Positions 41,607 to 49,331 of a stretch of DNA of 64,000 nucleotides are shown here, in pieces. Position 1 is the stretch's first letter, and every line of letters starts with the position of its first letter. Below the pieces are notes generated by a model. That model saw only the letters and a program-made list of their open reading frames with translations. It was not told the origin of the DNA and made no database searches. The stretch lies in NCBI RefSeq assembly GCF_020166105.1, contig NZ_JAIUJY010000002.1, forward strand, positions 124,001 to 188,000, in the 5' to 3' direction. The DNA is from Blastococcus sp. LR1. GTDB taxonomy: Bacteria > Actinomycetota > Actinomycetes > Mycobacteriales > Geodermatophilaceae. The position numbers and the translations under genes were made by a program.

Positions 41607-42509
41607 TCAGCGGGCGGCGGCGTCGAGCGCCTCGACGTCGGGCGGCGCGGACCGCGCCCCGCGGCCGGTGGCGAGGACGCAGCCGGCGAGCACGAGCGGG
41701 AGCCCCAGGGCGATGCCGAGCGTGAACGGCTCGTCGAGCAGCCACACCCCCAGCAGCACCGCGACCGCCGGGTTGACGAAGGTGATGACCAGCGCGCGCT
41801 GCGGGCCGACCTCGCGGATCAGCGCGAAGAAGAGCGCCAGCGCCAGCGCGGTGCACACGACGCCGAGCAGGACCAGCGAGACCAGCGCATCCGACGAGGC
41901 GTCGCCCACCTGACCGATCCGCGGGAGCGCGAACGGCGCGTAGACGGCGGCGGTCACGAACAGCGCGATCGAGCTGGCGGCCACGCCGGGGACGTCGGGC
42001 AGCGCCCGGGATACCACCATCGGCGCCGTCGCGTAGCCGACGACCACCAGCCCGACGGCCAGGATCGGCAGCAGCTGCGCGCCCTCCAGGTCCAGGCCCA
42101 GCAGCACCGCGATGCCGACGACGCCGATCGCCATGCCGAGCACCCGCGAGCGGGTCAGCCGGTCCTCGTCCCCGGCCAGCCGGGCCGCCAGCGCCGCCGC
42201 GAAGGGCACACCCGCCACGAGCAGACCGGTCAGCGAGCTGGACAGCGACTGCTCGGCCCAGGACAGCAGCAGCCAGGGCCCTGTCATCTCCAGCACCGTG
42301 AAGAGCAGCAGCGCCTTCCAGTGCCGCAGCGCCGGGCGCAGCTGCCCGCGGGCGATCGTCCAGGGCAGCAGCAGCGCGGCGCCGACGACGCAGCGGACGA
42401 AGACCACGACCACGGGCGACACCTCGCCCACGGCCACCTTGATCAGCAGGTAGGGCACGCCCCAGATCACCGACATCGCCAGGAACAGCGCCCAGCCCCG
42501 GCGGCTCAC
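41607..42509 (-). CDS. EamA (DMT superfamily) transporter
   Basis: 300 residues from GTG 42509, overlapping the SRPBCC stop as GTGA. It has ten hydrophobic segments in two EamA repeats: ALFLAMSVIWGVPYLLIKVA, ending VVVFVRCVVGAALLLPW, and the second half with FFALIREVGPQRALVITFVN and PAVAVLLGVWLLDEPFT. Likely a small-metabolite exporter; substrate unknown. Its stop is one base from the convergent GT39 gene, leaving no room for a separate terminator. Confidence 0.88.
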   Translation of the reverse strand: MSRRGWALFLAMSVIWGVPYLLIKVAVGEVSPVVVVFVRCVVGAALLLPWTIARGQLRPALRHWKALLLFTVLEMTGPWLLLSWAEQSLSSSLTGLLVAGVPFAAALAARLAGDEDRLTRSRVLGMAIGVVGIAVLLGLDLEGAQLLPILAVGLVVVGYATAPMVVSRALPDVPGVAASSIALFVTAAVYAPFALPRIGQVGDASSDALVSLVLLGVVCTALALALFFALIREVGPQRALVITFVNPAVAVLLGVWLLDEPFTLGIALGLPLVLAGCVLATGRGARSAPPDVEALDAAAR

Positions 42510-42964
42510 GCGGGGAAGGTGCGGGCGAACTCCGCGAAGCGCCGCAGCGACCGGCGGATGCCGAGCAGGGCGAACGGCTTGACCAGGGCGAAGCCGGCGA
42601 CACCGAGGTAGCCGTAGGGCAGGTACAGCCGCTCGGTCCACACGAACGTCGAGTGCTCGCCCCGGGGCTCGATCTCGAAGATGCCCGGGCCGCGGATCAG
42701 CCGGCCGGTGTGCTGCACCTCCACCAGCCGGGGCGGCTCCCACTTCATGATCACCATGGTGTCGAGCAGGCCCACGTGCCGTCCTCCGGGCAGCGGCAGA
42801 CCGGTGCGGGCGGCCAGCCGGCCACCGAAGCCCTGCGCCGGTCCGTTCACGGTGCGGACGTCGGTGGCGACCATCCACTCCCCCTGCCGGCTCCAGGCGG
42901 TGAGCGCCGCCCACACCTGCTCCGGCGGGGCGTCGACGTCGATCCGTTCCACGAGCTCAGGCAT
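42506..42964 (-). CDS. SRPBCC (START/polyketide cyclase-like) protein
   Basis: 152 residues. The helix-grip fold signature is visible: VERIDVDAPPEQVWAALTAW at the N-terminus and a C-terminal amphipathic helix (LLGIRRSLRRFAEFARTF). It would bind a hydrophobic ligand in its cavity; the ligand is unknown. It overlaps the DivIVA-like gene upstream (eight bases) and the EamA gene downstream (four bases), so four genes from LOG to EamA appear to be one transcript. Confidence 0.85.
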   Translation of the reverse strand: MPELVERIDVDAPPEQVWAALTAWSRQGEWMVATDVRTVNGPAQGFGGRLAARTGLPLPGGRHVGLLDTMVIMKWEPPRLVEVQHTGRLIRGPGIFEIEPRGEHSTFVWTERLYLPYGYLGVAGFALVKPFALLGIRRSLRRFAEFARTFPA

Positions 42965-43343
42965 CGCGGTGCACTCCTCCTTCGACGGGCCGGGCTGCTT
43001 CGACGGGCGCTGCGCCCGGATCGGTCGGCGTCTCCTGCTCCGCCCGGGCCGCGAGCTCGGCCCGCAGCCCGGCGATCTCGGCGTCGCGGTCCTCCAGGGT
43101 CCGGGCGAACCGGTCCAGCAGCCAGTCGACCTCGGTCATCCGGTACCCGCGCGCGGTCACCGTGATCTGCAGGGCGCGGACGTCGGCGGCGGTGACGGCC
43201 CGGTCGTCGGGCAGCGCGACCGGCGACCGGCCGGTGTCCGCCGGCGGCTGCGTCTCCCCGCGACCGAGGAGCAGCGACCCGACCAGGAAGAGGACCCCGC
43301 CGACCAGCAGGACGGCGAGGACGAAGACGAGGAACGAGAGCAC
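42957..43343 (-). CDS. Membrane-anchored DivIVA-domain protein
   Basis: 128 residues from GTG 43343, one base after the LOG gene stop. One N-terminal membrane helix (LSFLVFVLAVLLVGGVLFLVG) is followed by a linker and a short DivIVA-like segment (VTARGYRMTEVDWLLDRFAR) that continues as coiled coil (LEDRDAEIAGLRAELAARAE). DivIVA/Wag31 proteins mark poles and curved membranes; this short protein has only the N-terminal lipid-binding motif. A small partner in growth or septation is inferred. Confidence 0.8.
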   Translation of the reverse strand: MLSFLVFVLAVLLVGGVLFLVGSLLLGRGETQPPADTGRSPVALPDDRAVTAADVRALQITVTARGYRMTEVDWLLDRFARTLEDRDAEIAGLRAELAARAEQETPTDPGAAPVEAARPVEGGVHRDA

Positions 43344-43344
43344 G

Positions 43345-44169
43345 TCAGGCGTCGGACGGGCCGGTGACCGGCACCTGGCCGCCCCCGTTGTCACCGGTGA
43401 CGCGGGCGGCGTCGGCCGCCCGGATCGCGGCGACCGCCTCGGCGATCGAATCGGTGACGGTGATCAGGTCGAGGTCGCGGGGGCTGACCGTTCCCGCAGC
43501 GACCATGGTGTCGCGGATCCAGTCGATCAGGCCCGACCAGTACTCGGTGCCCAGCAGGATCACCGGGAAGCGGGTGACCTTGGTCGTCTGCACGAGGGTG
43601 AGCGCCTCGAACAGCTCGTCGAGCGTGCCGAAGCCGCCGGGCAGGATCACGAAGGCCTGCGCGTACTTCACGAACATCGTCTTGCGCACGAAGAAGTAGC
43701 GGAACGAGATGCCGACGTCGACCCACTCGTTGAGCTCCTGCTCGAACGGCAGCTCGATGCCCAGCCCCACCGACATGCCGCCGGCCTCGTGCGCGCCCTT
43801 GTTCGCCGCCTCCATCGCCCCCGGGCCGCCGCCGGTGATGACGGCGTAGCCCGCCTCGACCAGGGCCGCTCCCAGCTCGACCCCGGTGGCGTAGTGCGGG
43901 TGGTCCTGCGGCGTGCGGGCGCTGCCGAAGACGCTGACCGCGCGCGGGAGCTCGGCGAGCAGGCCGAAGCCCTCGACGAACTCCGACGTGATCCGCATGA
44001 CGCGCCACGGGTCCGTGTGCACGAAATCCGCGCCGCCCCGGCGGTCGAGCAGCCGCTGGTCGGTCGTCGTCCCCCGGTTCTTCGGGTCGGGCTCGCCACC
44101 GCGCAGCATGATCGGCCCCTTGTGGCGGGCCGAGCGCGAGCGGTGGCCGTCGGACGGCGGGGTGGTCAT
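43345..44169 (-). CDS. LOG family nucleotide 5'-monophosphate phosphoribohydrolase
   Basis: 274 residues from ATG 44169, overlapping the dapE stop as ATGA. The Rossmann-like LOG fold shows [27 protein letters not shown] with the GGGxGxM loop, and the hallmark [17 protein letters not shown] enzymes release free bases (cytokinin-type or others) from nucleoside monophosphates. Mycobacterial Rv1205 occupies the matching position. The N-terminal ~50 residues are a charged extension ([14 protein letters not shown]) found in actinobacterial members. Confidence 0.9.
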   Translation of the reverse strand: MTTPPSDGHRSRSARHKGPIMLRGGEPDPKNRGTTTDQRLLDRRGGADFVHTDPWRVMRITSEFVEGFGLLAELPRAVSVFGSARTPQDHPHYATGVELGAALVEAGYAVITGGGPGAMEAANKGAHEAGGMSVGLGIELPFEQELNEWVDVGISFRYFFVRKTMFVKYAQAFVILPGGFGTLDELFEALTLVQTTKVTRFPVILLGTEYWSGLIDWIRDTMVAAGTVSPRDLDLITVTDSIAEAVAAIRAADAARVTGDNGGGQVPVTGPSDA

Positions 44170-45278
44170 GAGCTGCTCCCGGACAGGTAGGCGGTGAGGG
44201 CGTCGACGGCCGGCTGCAGCCGGTCGACGAGGACGTGCTCCTCGCGGGTGTGGGCCAGCTGCGGATCACCGGGCCCGTAGTTGATCGCCGGGATGCCGAA
44301 GGCGGCGAACCGGGCGACGTCGGTCCAGCCGAGCTTGGCCCGCGCCGGCCGGCCGACGGCCTCGACGAACGCCGCCGCGGCCGCCTCGGCGAGACCGGGC
44401 AGCGCTCCCCCTGCGTTGTCGACGACGGTGAGCGTGGCCCCGGCCGCGATCGCTTGCGCGAACACCTCGCGGACGTGCGCCTCGGCGGCGTCCTCGTCAC
44501 GGTCCGGGGCGTAGCGGAAGTTCACGGTCAGGGAGGCCTCGTCCGGGATGACGTTGCCCGCCACCCCGCCGCTGATCCCGACCGCGTTGAGCCCCTCGCG
44601 GTAGCGGCAGCCGTCGATCTCCACCTCCCGGGCGCGATAGGCCGCCAGCGTCGCCAGCGCGCCGGACAGCCCGTGGATCGCGTTCTCCCCCAGCCAGCTG
44701 CGGGCGCTGTGCGCCCGGCGGCCCGTGGTGGAGAGCACCGCGCGGAGCGTGCCCTGGCAGCCGGCCTCGATCTCGCCGTCGGTCGGCTCGAGCAGGATCG
44801 CCAGGTCGCCGTAGAGCCAGCCACGGCGTTCCCGCGCCACTCGGCCGAGGCCGTTCTTCACCGCCTCGACCTCCTCGTTGTCGTAGAAGACGAACGTGAG
44901 GTCGTGCGCGGGCTGCGCGCCCGGGACGCCGAAGGTGGCGGCCAGCCGCAGCATCACCGCGTCGCCGGCCTTCATGTCGCTGGTGCCGCAGCCGTAGAGC
45001 CGGCCGGTGGCCTCATCCAGCCGGCTGGGCACGTTGTCCGCGATCGGCACGGTGTCGAGGTGGCCGGCGAGGACCACCCGGCTCGGCAGGTCGAGGTTCG
45101 TGCGGGCCAGCACCGAGTCGCCGATCCGCTCGACCTCGAGGCCGCCGAGCGCGCGCAGCGCCGTCTCGACCGCGTCGGCCAGCGCCGCCTCCGACCCCGA
45201 CACCGACGGGGCGTCGACGAGGGCGCGGGTGAGCGCGAGGACGTCGGCGGAGAGATCGAGCGGCGGCAGGGTCGTCAC
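44166..45278 (-). CDS. dapE: Succinyl-diaminopimelate desuccinylase
   Basis: 370 residues from GTG 45278. M20 metallopeptidase motifs: [15 protein letters not shown] (zinc His and Asp), [32 protein letters not shown] (catalytic and zinc Glu), [15 protein letters not shown], and [17 protein letters not shown] with the late zinc His. It hydrolyses N-succinyl-LL-diaminopimelate in lysine and peptidoglycan precursor synthesis. It is divergent from dapD, with 72 bases between their starts, a sensible shared regulatory region. Confidence 0.93.
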   Translation of the reverse strand: MTTLPPLDLSADVLALTRALVDAPSVSGSEAALADAVETALRALGGLEVERIGDSVLARTNLDLPSRVVLAGHLDTVPIADNVPSRLDEATGRLYGCGTSDMKAGDAVMLRLAATFGVPGAQPAHDLTFVFYDNEEVEAVKNGLGRVARERRGWLYGDLAILLEPTDGEIEAGCQGTLRAVLSTTGRRAHSARSWLGENAIHGLSGALATLAAYRAREVEIDGCRYREGLNAVGISGGVAGNVIPDEASLTVNFRYAPDRDEDAAEAHVREVFAQAIAAGATLTVVDNAGGALPGLAEAAAAAFVEAVGRPARAKLGWTDVARFAAFGIPAINYGPGDPQLAHTREEHVLVDRLQPAVDALTAYLSGSSS

Positions 45279-45350
45279 AGGGCCCGAGCCTATGCGGCGG
45301 CCGGGCCACCGGCCGTCCGGGCAGGGCGGCGGCTCGGTAGCGTCGTCCCC

Positions 45351-46331
45351 GTGACTGACGCTGCGTCCGCCCCCGCTTCCGCCGTTGCCGCCGGTCTGGC
45401 GACCGTCACGCCGTCCGGCACGGTGCTCGACACCTGGTACCCCGAGCCGCGGCTCGGTGCGCCCGACGGCGCCGTCTCCGGAACGGCCCGGCTCGGCGCG
45501 CTGGAGCTCTCCGGGGAACTCGGCCCCGACTACGGCGGCCTGGTGCGCCGCGACGAGGCCCGCGGCGTCGAGATCATCGCGGTCCGCACGGTCATCGCCG
45601 ACCTCTCCGCGCCGGCTGTGGACACCTACGACGTCTGGCTGCGGCTGCACCTGCTCTCGCACCGGCTGATCCGGCCGCACCAGGCGAACATGACCGGCAT
45701 CTTCGGGCTGCTCACCAATGTCGCGTGGACCAGCGCGGGCCCGGTGGAGGCGGCCGGGTTCAACGCGCACCGGCTGCGCGCCGCCGTGGGCCACGTGACC
45801 GTCTTCGGCGTCGACAAGTTCCCGCGGATGGTCGACTACGTCATCCCCTCCGGCGTCCGCATCGCCGACGCCGACCGCGTGCGGCTGGGCGCACACCTGG
45901 CCGAGGGCACCACCGTCATGCACGAGGGCTTCGTGAACTTCAACGCCGGCACCCTCGGGCCCTCCATGGTCGAGGGCCGGATCAGCGCCGGCGTCGTCGT
46001 CGGTCCGGACAGCGACATCGGCGGCAGCGCGTCGATCATGGGCACGCTCTCCGGCGGAGGCAGCGAGGTCATCTCGATCGGCAGCGGCTGCCTGCTCGGC
46101 GCCAACTCCGGCATCGGCATCTCGCTCGGCGACGGGTGCGTCGTCGAGGCCGGCTGCTACGTGACCGCCGGCTCGCGGATCACGCTGCCCGACGGCTCGG
46201 TCGTGAAGGGCAAGGAGCTCTCGGGCCGCAACGGACTGCTCTTCCGGCGCAACAGCGTCAGCGGCGCGCTCGAGGCGCTCCCGCGCAAGGGCACCTGGGG
46301 CGAGCTGAACGCGGACCTGCACGCCAACTGA
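45351..46331 (+). CDS. dapD: 2,3,4,5-tetrahydropyridine-2,6-dicarboxylate N-succinyltransferase (actinobacterial type)
   Basis: 326 residues from GTG 45351, the long actinobacterial DapD form. The N-terminal domain is followed by a left-handed beta-helix ([59 protein letters not shown]). [14 protein letters not shown] forms the active-site region. It succinylates tetrahydrodipicolinate for diaminopimelate synthesis; dapE is divergent and dapC lies 1.4 kb downstream. Confidence 0.93.
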   Translation: MTDAASAPASAVAAGLATVTPSGTVLDTWYPEPRLGAPDGAVSGTARLGALELSGELGPDYGGLVRRDEARGVEIIAVRTVIADLSAPAVDTYDVWLRLHLLSHRLIRPHQANMTGIFGLLTNVAWTSAGPVEAAGFNAHRLRAAVGHVTVFGVDKFPRMVDYVIPSGVRIADADRVRLGAHLAEGTTVMHEGFVNFNAGTLGPSMVEGRISAGVVVGPDSDIGGSASIMGTLSGGGSEVISIGSGCLLGANSGIGISLGDGCVVEAGCYVTAGSRITLPDGSVVKGKELSGRNGLLFRRNSVSGALEALPRKGTWGELNADLHAN

Positions 46332-46393
46332 ACGCACCGGGGTGACCTCGGGCACCAGGGTTCTGCCAGGTTCCGCGCTTACCCTCGGTGGCG

Positions 46394-47092
46394 ATGAGCA
46401 GCCCCCGCACCGCGACGCACCCCGCCGCAGCCCGGGCTCGCAGCACCACGCGGCCGCGTCCGTCCGGCGCGCGCGGCGGTGCGCGGCGCAGCAGCTCCCG
46501 CCGGCGGGCGTCCGGAGGCGGATCGTCGCGTCGACCGAAGGGTGGAGGGAGCTCCGGCGGCACGCAGGGCATCGCCCGCTGGTGGCCGGCCCTCCTGGTG
46601 GCGGCGGCGCTCTTCGCCGCGGTCGCCTGGGGCACCGAGCAGCAGCGACCGGACATCCCAGCGGCCGGCACGTGCACGGTTCCCGACCGCTCGGTCACTG
46701 TGACCGCAGAGCAGGCGACGAACGCTGCCACGATCGCGCAGGTCGGGCGGGACCGCGGACTGCCCGAGCGCGCCGTCGTCATCGCGCTGGCCACGGCACA
46801 GCAGGAGTCCCGGCTGCGGAACCTCGACTACGGCGACCGCGACTCCCTCGGCCTCTTCCAACAGCGCCCGTCGCAGGGCTGGGGCACCCCGGAGCAGGTG
46901 CAGGATCCCGTGTACGCGGCCAACCAGTTCTACGACCGGCTGATCACCATCCCCGCCTGGGAGGCCGGTCGGCTCACCGTCATCGCAGACGGTGTGCAGC
47001 GCTCGGCGTTCCCGGAGCTGTACCAGCAGTGGGAGCCCATGGCCCAGCAGCTGACGACCGCGCTCGCCGCGGGCACCCTCGAGTGCAGCTGA
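46394..47092 (+). CDS. Membrane-anchored lytic-transglycosylase-like protein
   Basis: 232 residues from ATG 46394 (a GTG at 46388 is also in frame). A basic, Arg/Ser-rich N-terminal tail of ~65 residues is followed by one membrane helix ([18 protein letters not shown]). The outer domain has [20 protein letters not shown] then [20 protein letters not shown]. The E-S and GLFQQRPS spacing recalls the SLT/lysozyme-like fold used by cell-wall hydrolases in actinobacteria. The glutamate of QQES is the candidate catalytic acid. It follows dapD, matching a cell-wall theme. Confidence 0.75.
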   Translation: MSSPRTATHPAAARARSTTRPRPSGARGGARRSSSRRRASGGGSSRRPKGGGSSGGTQGIARWWPALLVAAALFAAVAWGTEQQRPDIPAAGTCTVPDRSVTVTAEQATNAATIAQVGRDRGLPERAVVIALATAQQESRLRNLDYGDRDSLGLFQQRPSQGWGTPEQVQDPVYAANQFYDRLITIPAWEAGRLTVIADGVQRSAFPELYQQWEPMAQQLTTALAAGTLECS

Positions 47093-47181
47093 TCACGTTG
47101 CGCACGATCCAGTTCCCCCAGGAGGGGTAACCGGGCGTTTGGGCGCTCAACGAACCGCTTCCACGATCCGACACCTGCCCC

Positions 47182-47694
47182 ATGACGATCGCGTCCAACG
47201 ACTTCCCCCCGGCGGCTTCCACCGCGGCGGCCGCTCCCGCGGTCGCCGACATGCCGGTGCTGCTGCCCACCCGCGAGGCGCTGCTCGAGCGCCTGGCCGA
47301 CGAGCTGCCCGGCACCGCCGTGGAGCCGGTGACCCTCCTGGTCGTCGGCCTGCTGCGCCGCGACGACGGCTGGCCGACCCCGCGGACCACGCTGAGCCAG
47401 GTGACCGCACTGCTCGCGGGCTCCGTGCGCGGCGACGACTGGCTGGGCGCCTTCGGTGCCGCGGAGTTCGGCATCGTCCTCGCCGGCCCGACGACGACCG
47501 CCGAGGTCGTGGCACCGCGCCTGCTGGCCGCGATCGACGCCCTCGGCATCCCGGGCCTGTCGGCCTCCGCCGCGATCTCGCCGCTGGACCCGGCGCTCAC
47601 CGCCGGTGAGGTGTTCCGGCGGGCCACGCTCAGCCTGACCGCCGCCCGCCGTGTCGGGGCCGGCACCGTCATCCGGTACCGCGAGCCCGCCTAA
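47182..47694 (+). CDS. Degenerate GGDEF-domain protein
   Basis: 170 residues from ATG 47182. A single domain resembles a diguanylate cyclase: LPTREALLERLADEL at the start, SVRGDDWLGAFGAAEFGIVL where the GGDEF loop should be (here GAAEF), and a C-terminal ATLSLTAARRVGAGTVIRY like the AxxAMYxAK helix. The loss of the second Gly and the Asp predicts no cyclase activity. It could bind nucleotide or act as a partner for the intact GGDEF-EAL protein at 49332. The convergent dapC stop is only seven bases away. Confidence 0.75.
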   Translation: MTIASNDFPPAASTAAAAPAVADMPVLLPTREALLERLADELPGTAVEPVTLLVVGLLRRDDGWPTPRTTLSQVTALLAGSVRGDDWLGAFGAAEFGIVLAGPTTTAEVVAPRLLAAIDALGIPGLSASAAISPLDPALTAGEVFRRATLSLTAARRVGAGTVIRYREPA

Positions 47695-47700
47695 GAGCGG

Positions 47701-48822
47701 TCAGGCGCGGAGTCGCTCGACGGCTGCGTCGATCCGATCGTCGGTGGCGGTCAGCGCCATGCGGACGTGCCGCGCGCCGGCCGGACCGTAGAAGCTCCCC
47801 GGGGCGGCAACGATGCCCAGCCCGGCGAGCCGGTCGATGGTGACCCAGCAGTCCTCGTCACCGCTCGCCCACAGGTAGAGGCCGGCCTCGGAGTGGTCCA
47901 CCCGCAGCCCGGCACCGCGCACGGCCGCCAGCAGGCGTTCACGTCTGCCGCGGTAGCGCTCCCGCTGGGCATCGACGTGCGCGTCGTCGTCCAGGGCGGC
48001 GGCCATGGCGGCCTGCACCGGACCCGGCACCAGCAGGCCCAGGTGCCGGCGCACCTCCCAGACGCGCCGCACCAGCGCCGGGTCGCCCGAGAGCAGCCCG
48101 CCCCGGTATCCGGCGGCGTTCGACTGCTTCGACAGGGAGTGCACCGCCAGCAGGCCGGTGTGGTCCGCGCCGGCGATCTGCGGATGCAGGATCGATCGGG
48201 GCTGCACGTCCCAGCCGAGGGTGATGTAGCACTCGTCGGCGACGACCGGGATCCCGTGCGTCCGGCCCCAGGCGACCCAGGCACGCAGCTCGTCGTCGGC
48301 CAGCACCCGCCCGTGCGGGTTCCCCGGCGAGTTCAGCCAGACCAGCGAGACGCCGGCCCCGTCCGCGGGCGGCGTGTCGCAGCGGCGCACGGCCAGCCCG
48401 GCCAGGACGGCGCCCACCTCGTAGGTCGGGTAGGCGACCTCCGGGAGCAGCACGGTGGTGGCGGTCCCCTGCAGCCCCAGCAGGGTGGGCAGCAGCGCCA
48501 CGAGCTCCTTGGAGCCCACGGTCGGGATCACCGACGGGTCGGCACCGGTCGGGTCGGCGACGTCGACGCCCAGGCGGCGGCTCAGCCAGCCCGCCGCCGC
48601 CGTGCGCAGTGCGGCGGTGCCGAGCGCCGTCGGGTATCCCGGCGCGTCAGCAGCCGCGGCGAGGGCCTCCCGCAGCACGGGCGGTGTCGCGTCGACCGGG
48701 GTGCCGATCGAGAGGTCGACGACCCCGCCGGGGTGCTGGGCGGCACGCGCCCGCGCCCCGGCGAGGGAGTCCCAGGGAAAATCCGGCAGCGCGCGGGGCG
48801 CGCCGGGGCCCGGAGTGGTCAG
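47701..48822 (-). CDS. dapC: Succinyldiaminopimelate aminotransferase with a probable CTG start
   Basis: 373 residues if begun at CTG 48822, which overlaps the fdxC stop as CTGA and has GAAGG five bases upstream. The conserved N-terminus (LPDFPWDSLAGARARAAQHP) starts only 12 codons later, and no ATG, GTG or TTG lies between. Fold-type I PLP motifs: VIPTVGSKELVALLPTLLG, WLNSPGNPHGRVL, VVADECYITLGW and the PLP lysine in HSLSKQSNAAGYRGG. It transfers the amino group in diaminopimelate synthesis. The fdxC-dapC order matches Rv1177-Rv1178. Confidence 0.9.
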   Translation of the reverse strand: MTTPGPGAPRALPDFPWDSLAGARARAAQHPGGVVDLSIGTPVDATPPVLREALAAAADAPGYPTALGTAALRTAAAGWLSRRLGVDVADPTGADPSVIPTVGSKELVALLPTLLGLQGTATTVLLPEVAYPTYEVGAVLAGLAVRRCDTPPADGAGVSLVWLNSPGNPHGRVLADDELRAWVAWGRTHGIPVVADECYITLGWDVQPRSILHPQIAGADHTGLLAVHSLSKQSNAAGYRGGLLSGDPALVRRVWEVRRHLGLLVPGPVQAAMAAALDDDAHVDAQRERYRGRRERLLAAVRGAGLRVDHSEAGLYLWASGDEDCWVTIDRLAGLGIVAAPGSFYGPAGARHVRMALTATDDRIDAAVERLRA

Positions 48823-49145
48823 GAACCTTCGCCCTGCGGCGGGAGAGCTGCCACCAGCGGGTGGTCCTTGCCGACCTTGCCGGTCTTGGCGGCGCCACCC
48901 GGGCTGCCCAGGTCGGAGAAGAACTCCACGTTCGCGTTGTAGAAGTCCTTCCACTTGTCCGGGACGTCGTCCTCGTAGTAGATGGCCTCGACGGGGCAGA
49001 CCGGCTCGCAGGCTCCGCAGTCCACGCACTCGTCGGGGTGGATGTAGAGCATCCGGTCGCCCTCGTAGATGCAGTCCACCGGACACTCGTCGATGCACGC
49101 CTTGTCGAGAACGTCGACACAGGCCTGGGTGATGACGTAGGTCAC
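48819..49145 (-). CDS. fdxC: 7Fe ferredoxin
   Basis: 108 residues from GTG 49145 with GGGAGGGAA upstream. Two cluster sites: DKACIDECPVDCIYEGDRML at the N-terminus (3Fe-4S type spacing) and ECVDCGACEPVCPVEAIYYE (4Fe-4S), followed by the tail typical of actinobacterial FdxC/FdxA. It shuttles electrons to unknown partners. Its stop codon overlaps the CTG start of dapC. Confidence 0.93.
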   Translation of the reverse strand: MTYVITQACVDVLDKACIDECPVDCIYEGDRMLYIHPDECVDCGACEPVCPVEAIYYEDDVPDKWKDFYNANVEFFSDLGSPGGAAKTGKVGKDHPLVAALPPQGEGS

Positions 49146-49331
49146 GGGGTTCCCTCCCGGGGCGTTCGGCGGCACCCTCGGCCGACGACCGGGGGTGCGA
49201 GATGCGCTCCTAGTATCACCTCCGGCGTCGCGGCCCGTTCGACGGGATCCCCGCTCAGGGCCGCTTGACCCGTTCGGGGTGGGTCTTTGGTCCCTGCTCA
49301 AGACCGGCGCGCATCAGCCGAAGATGACGAC

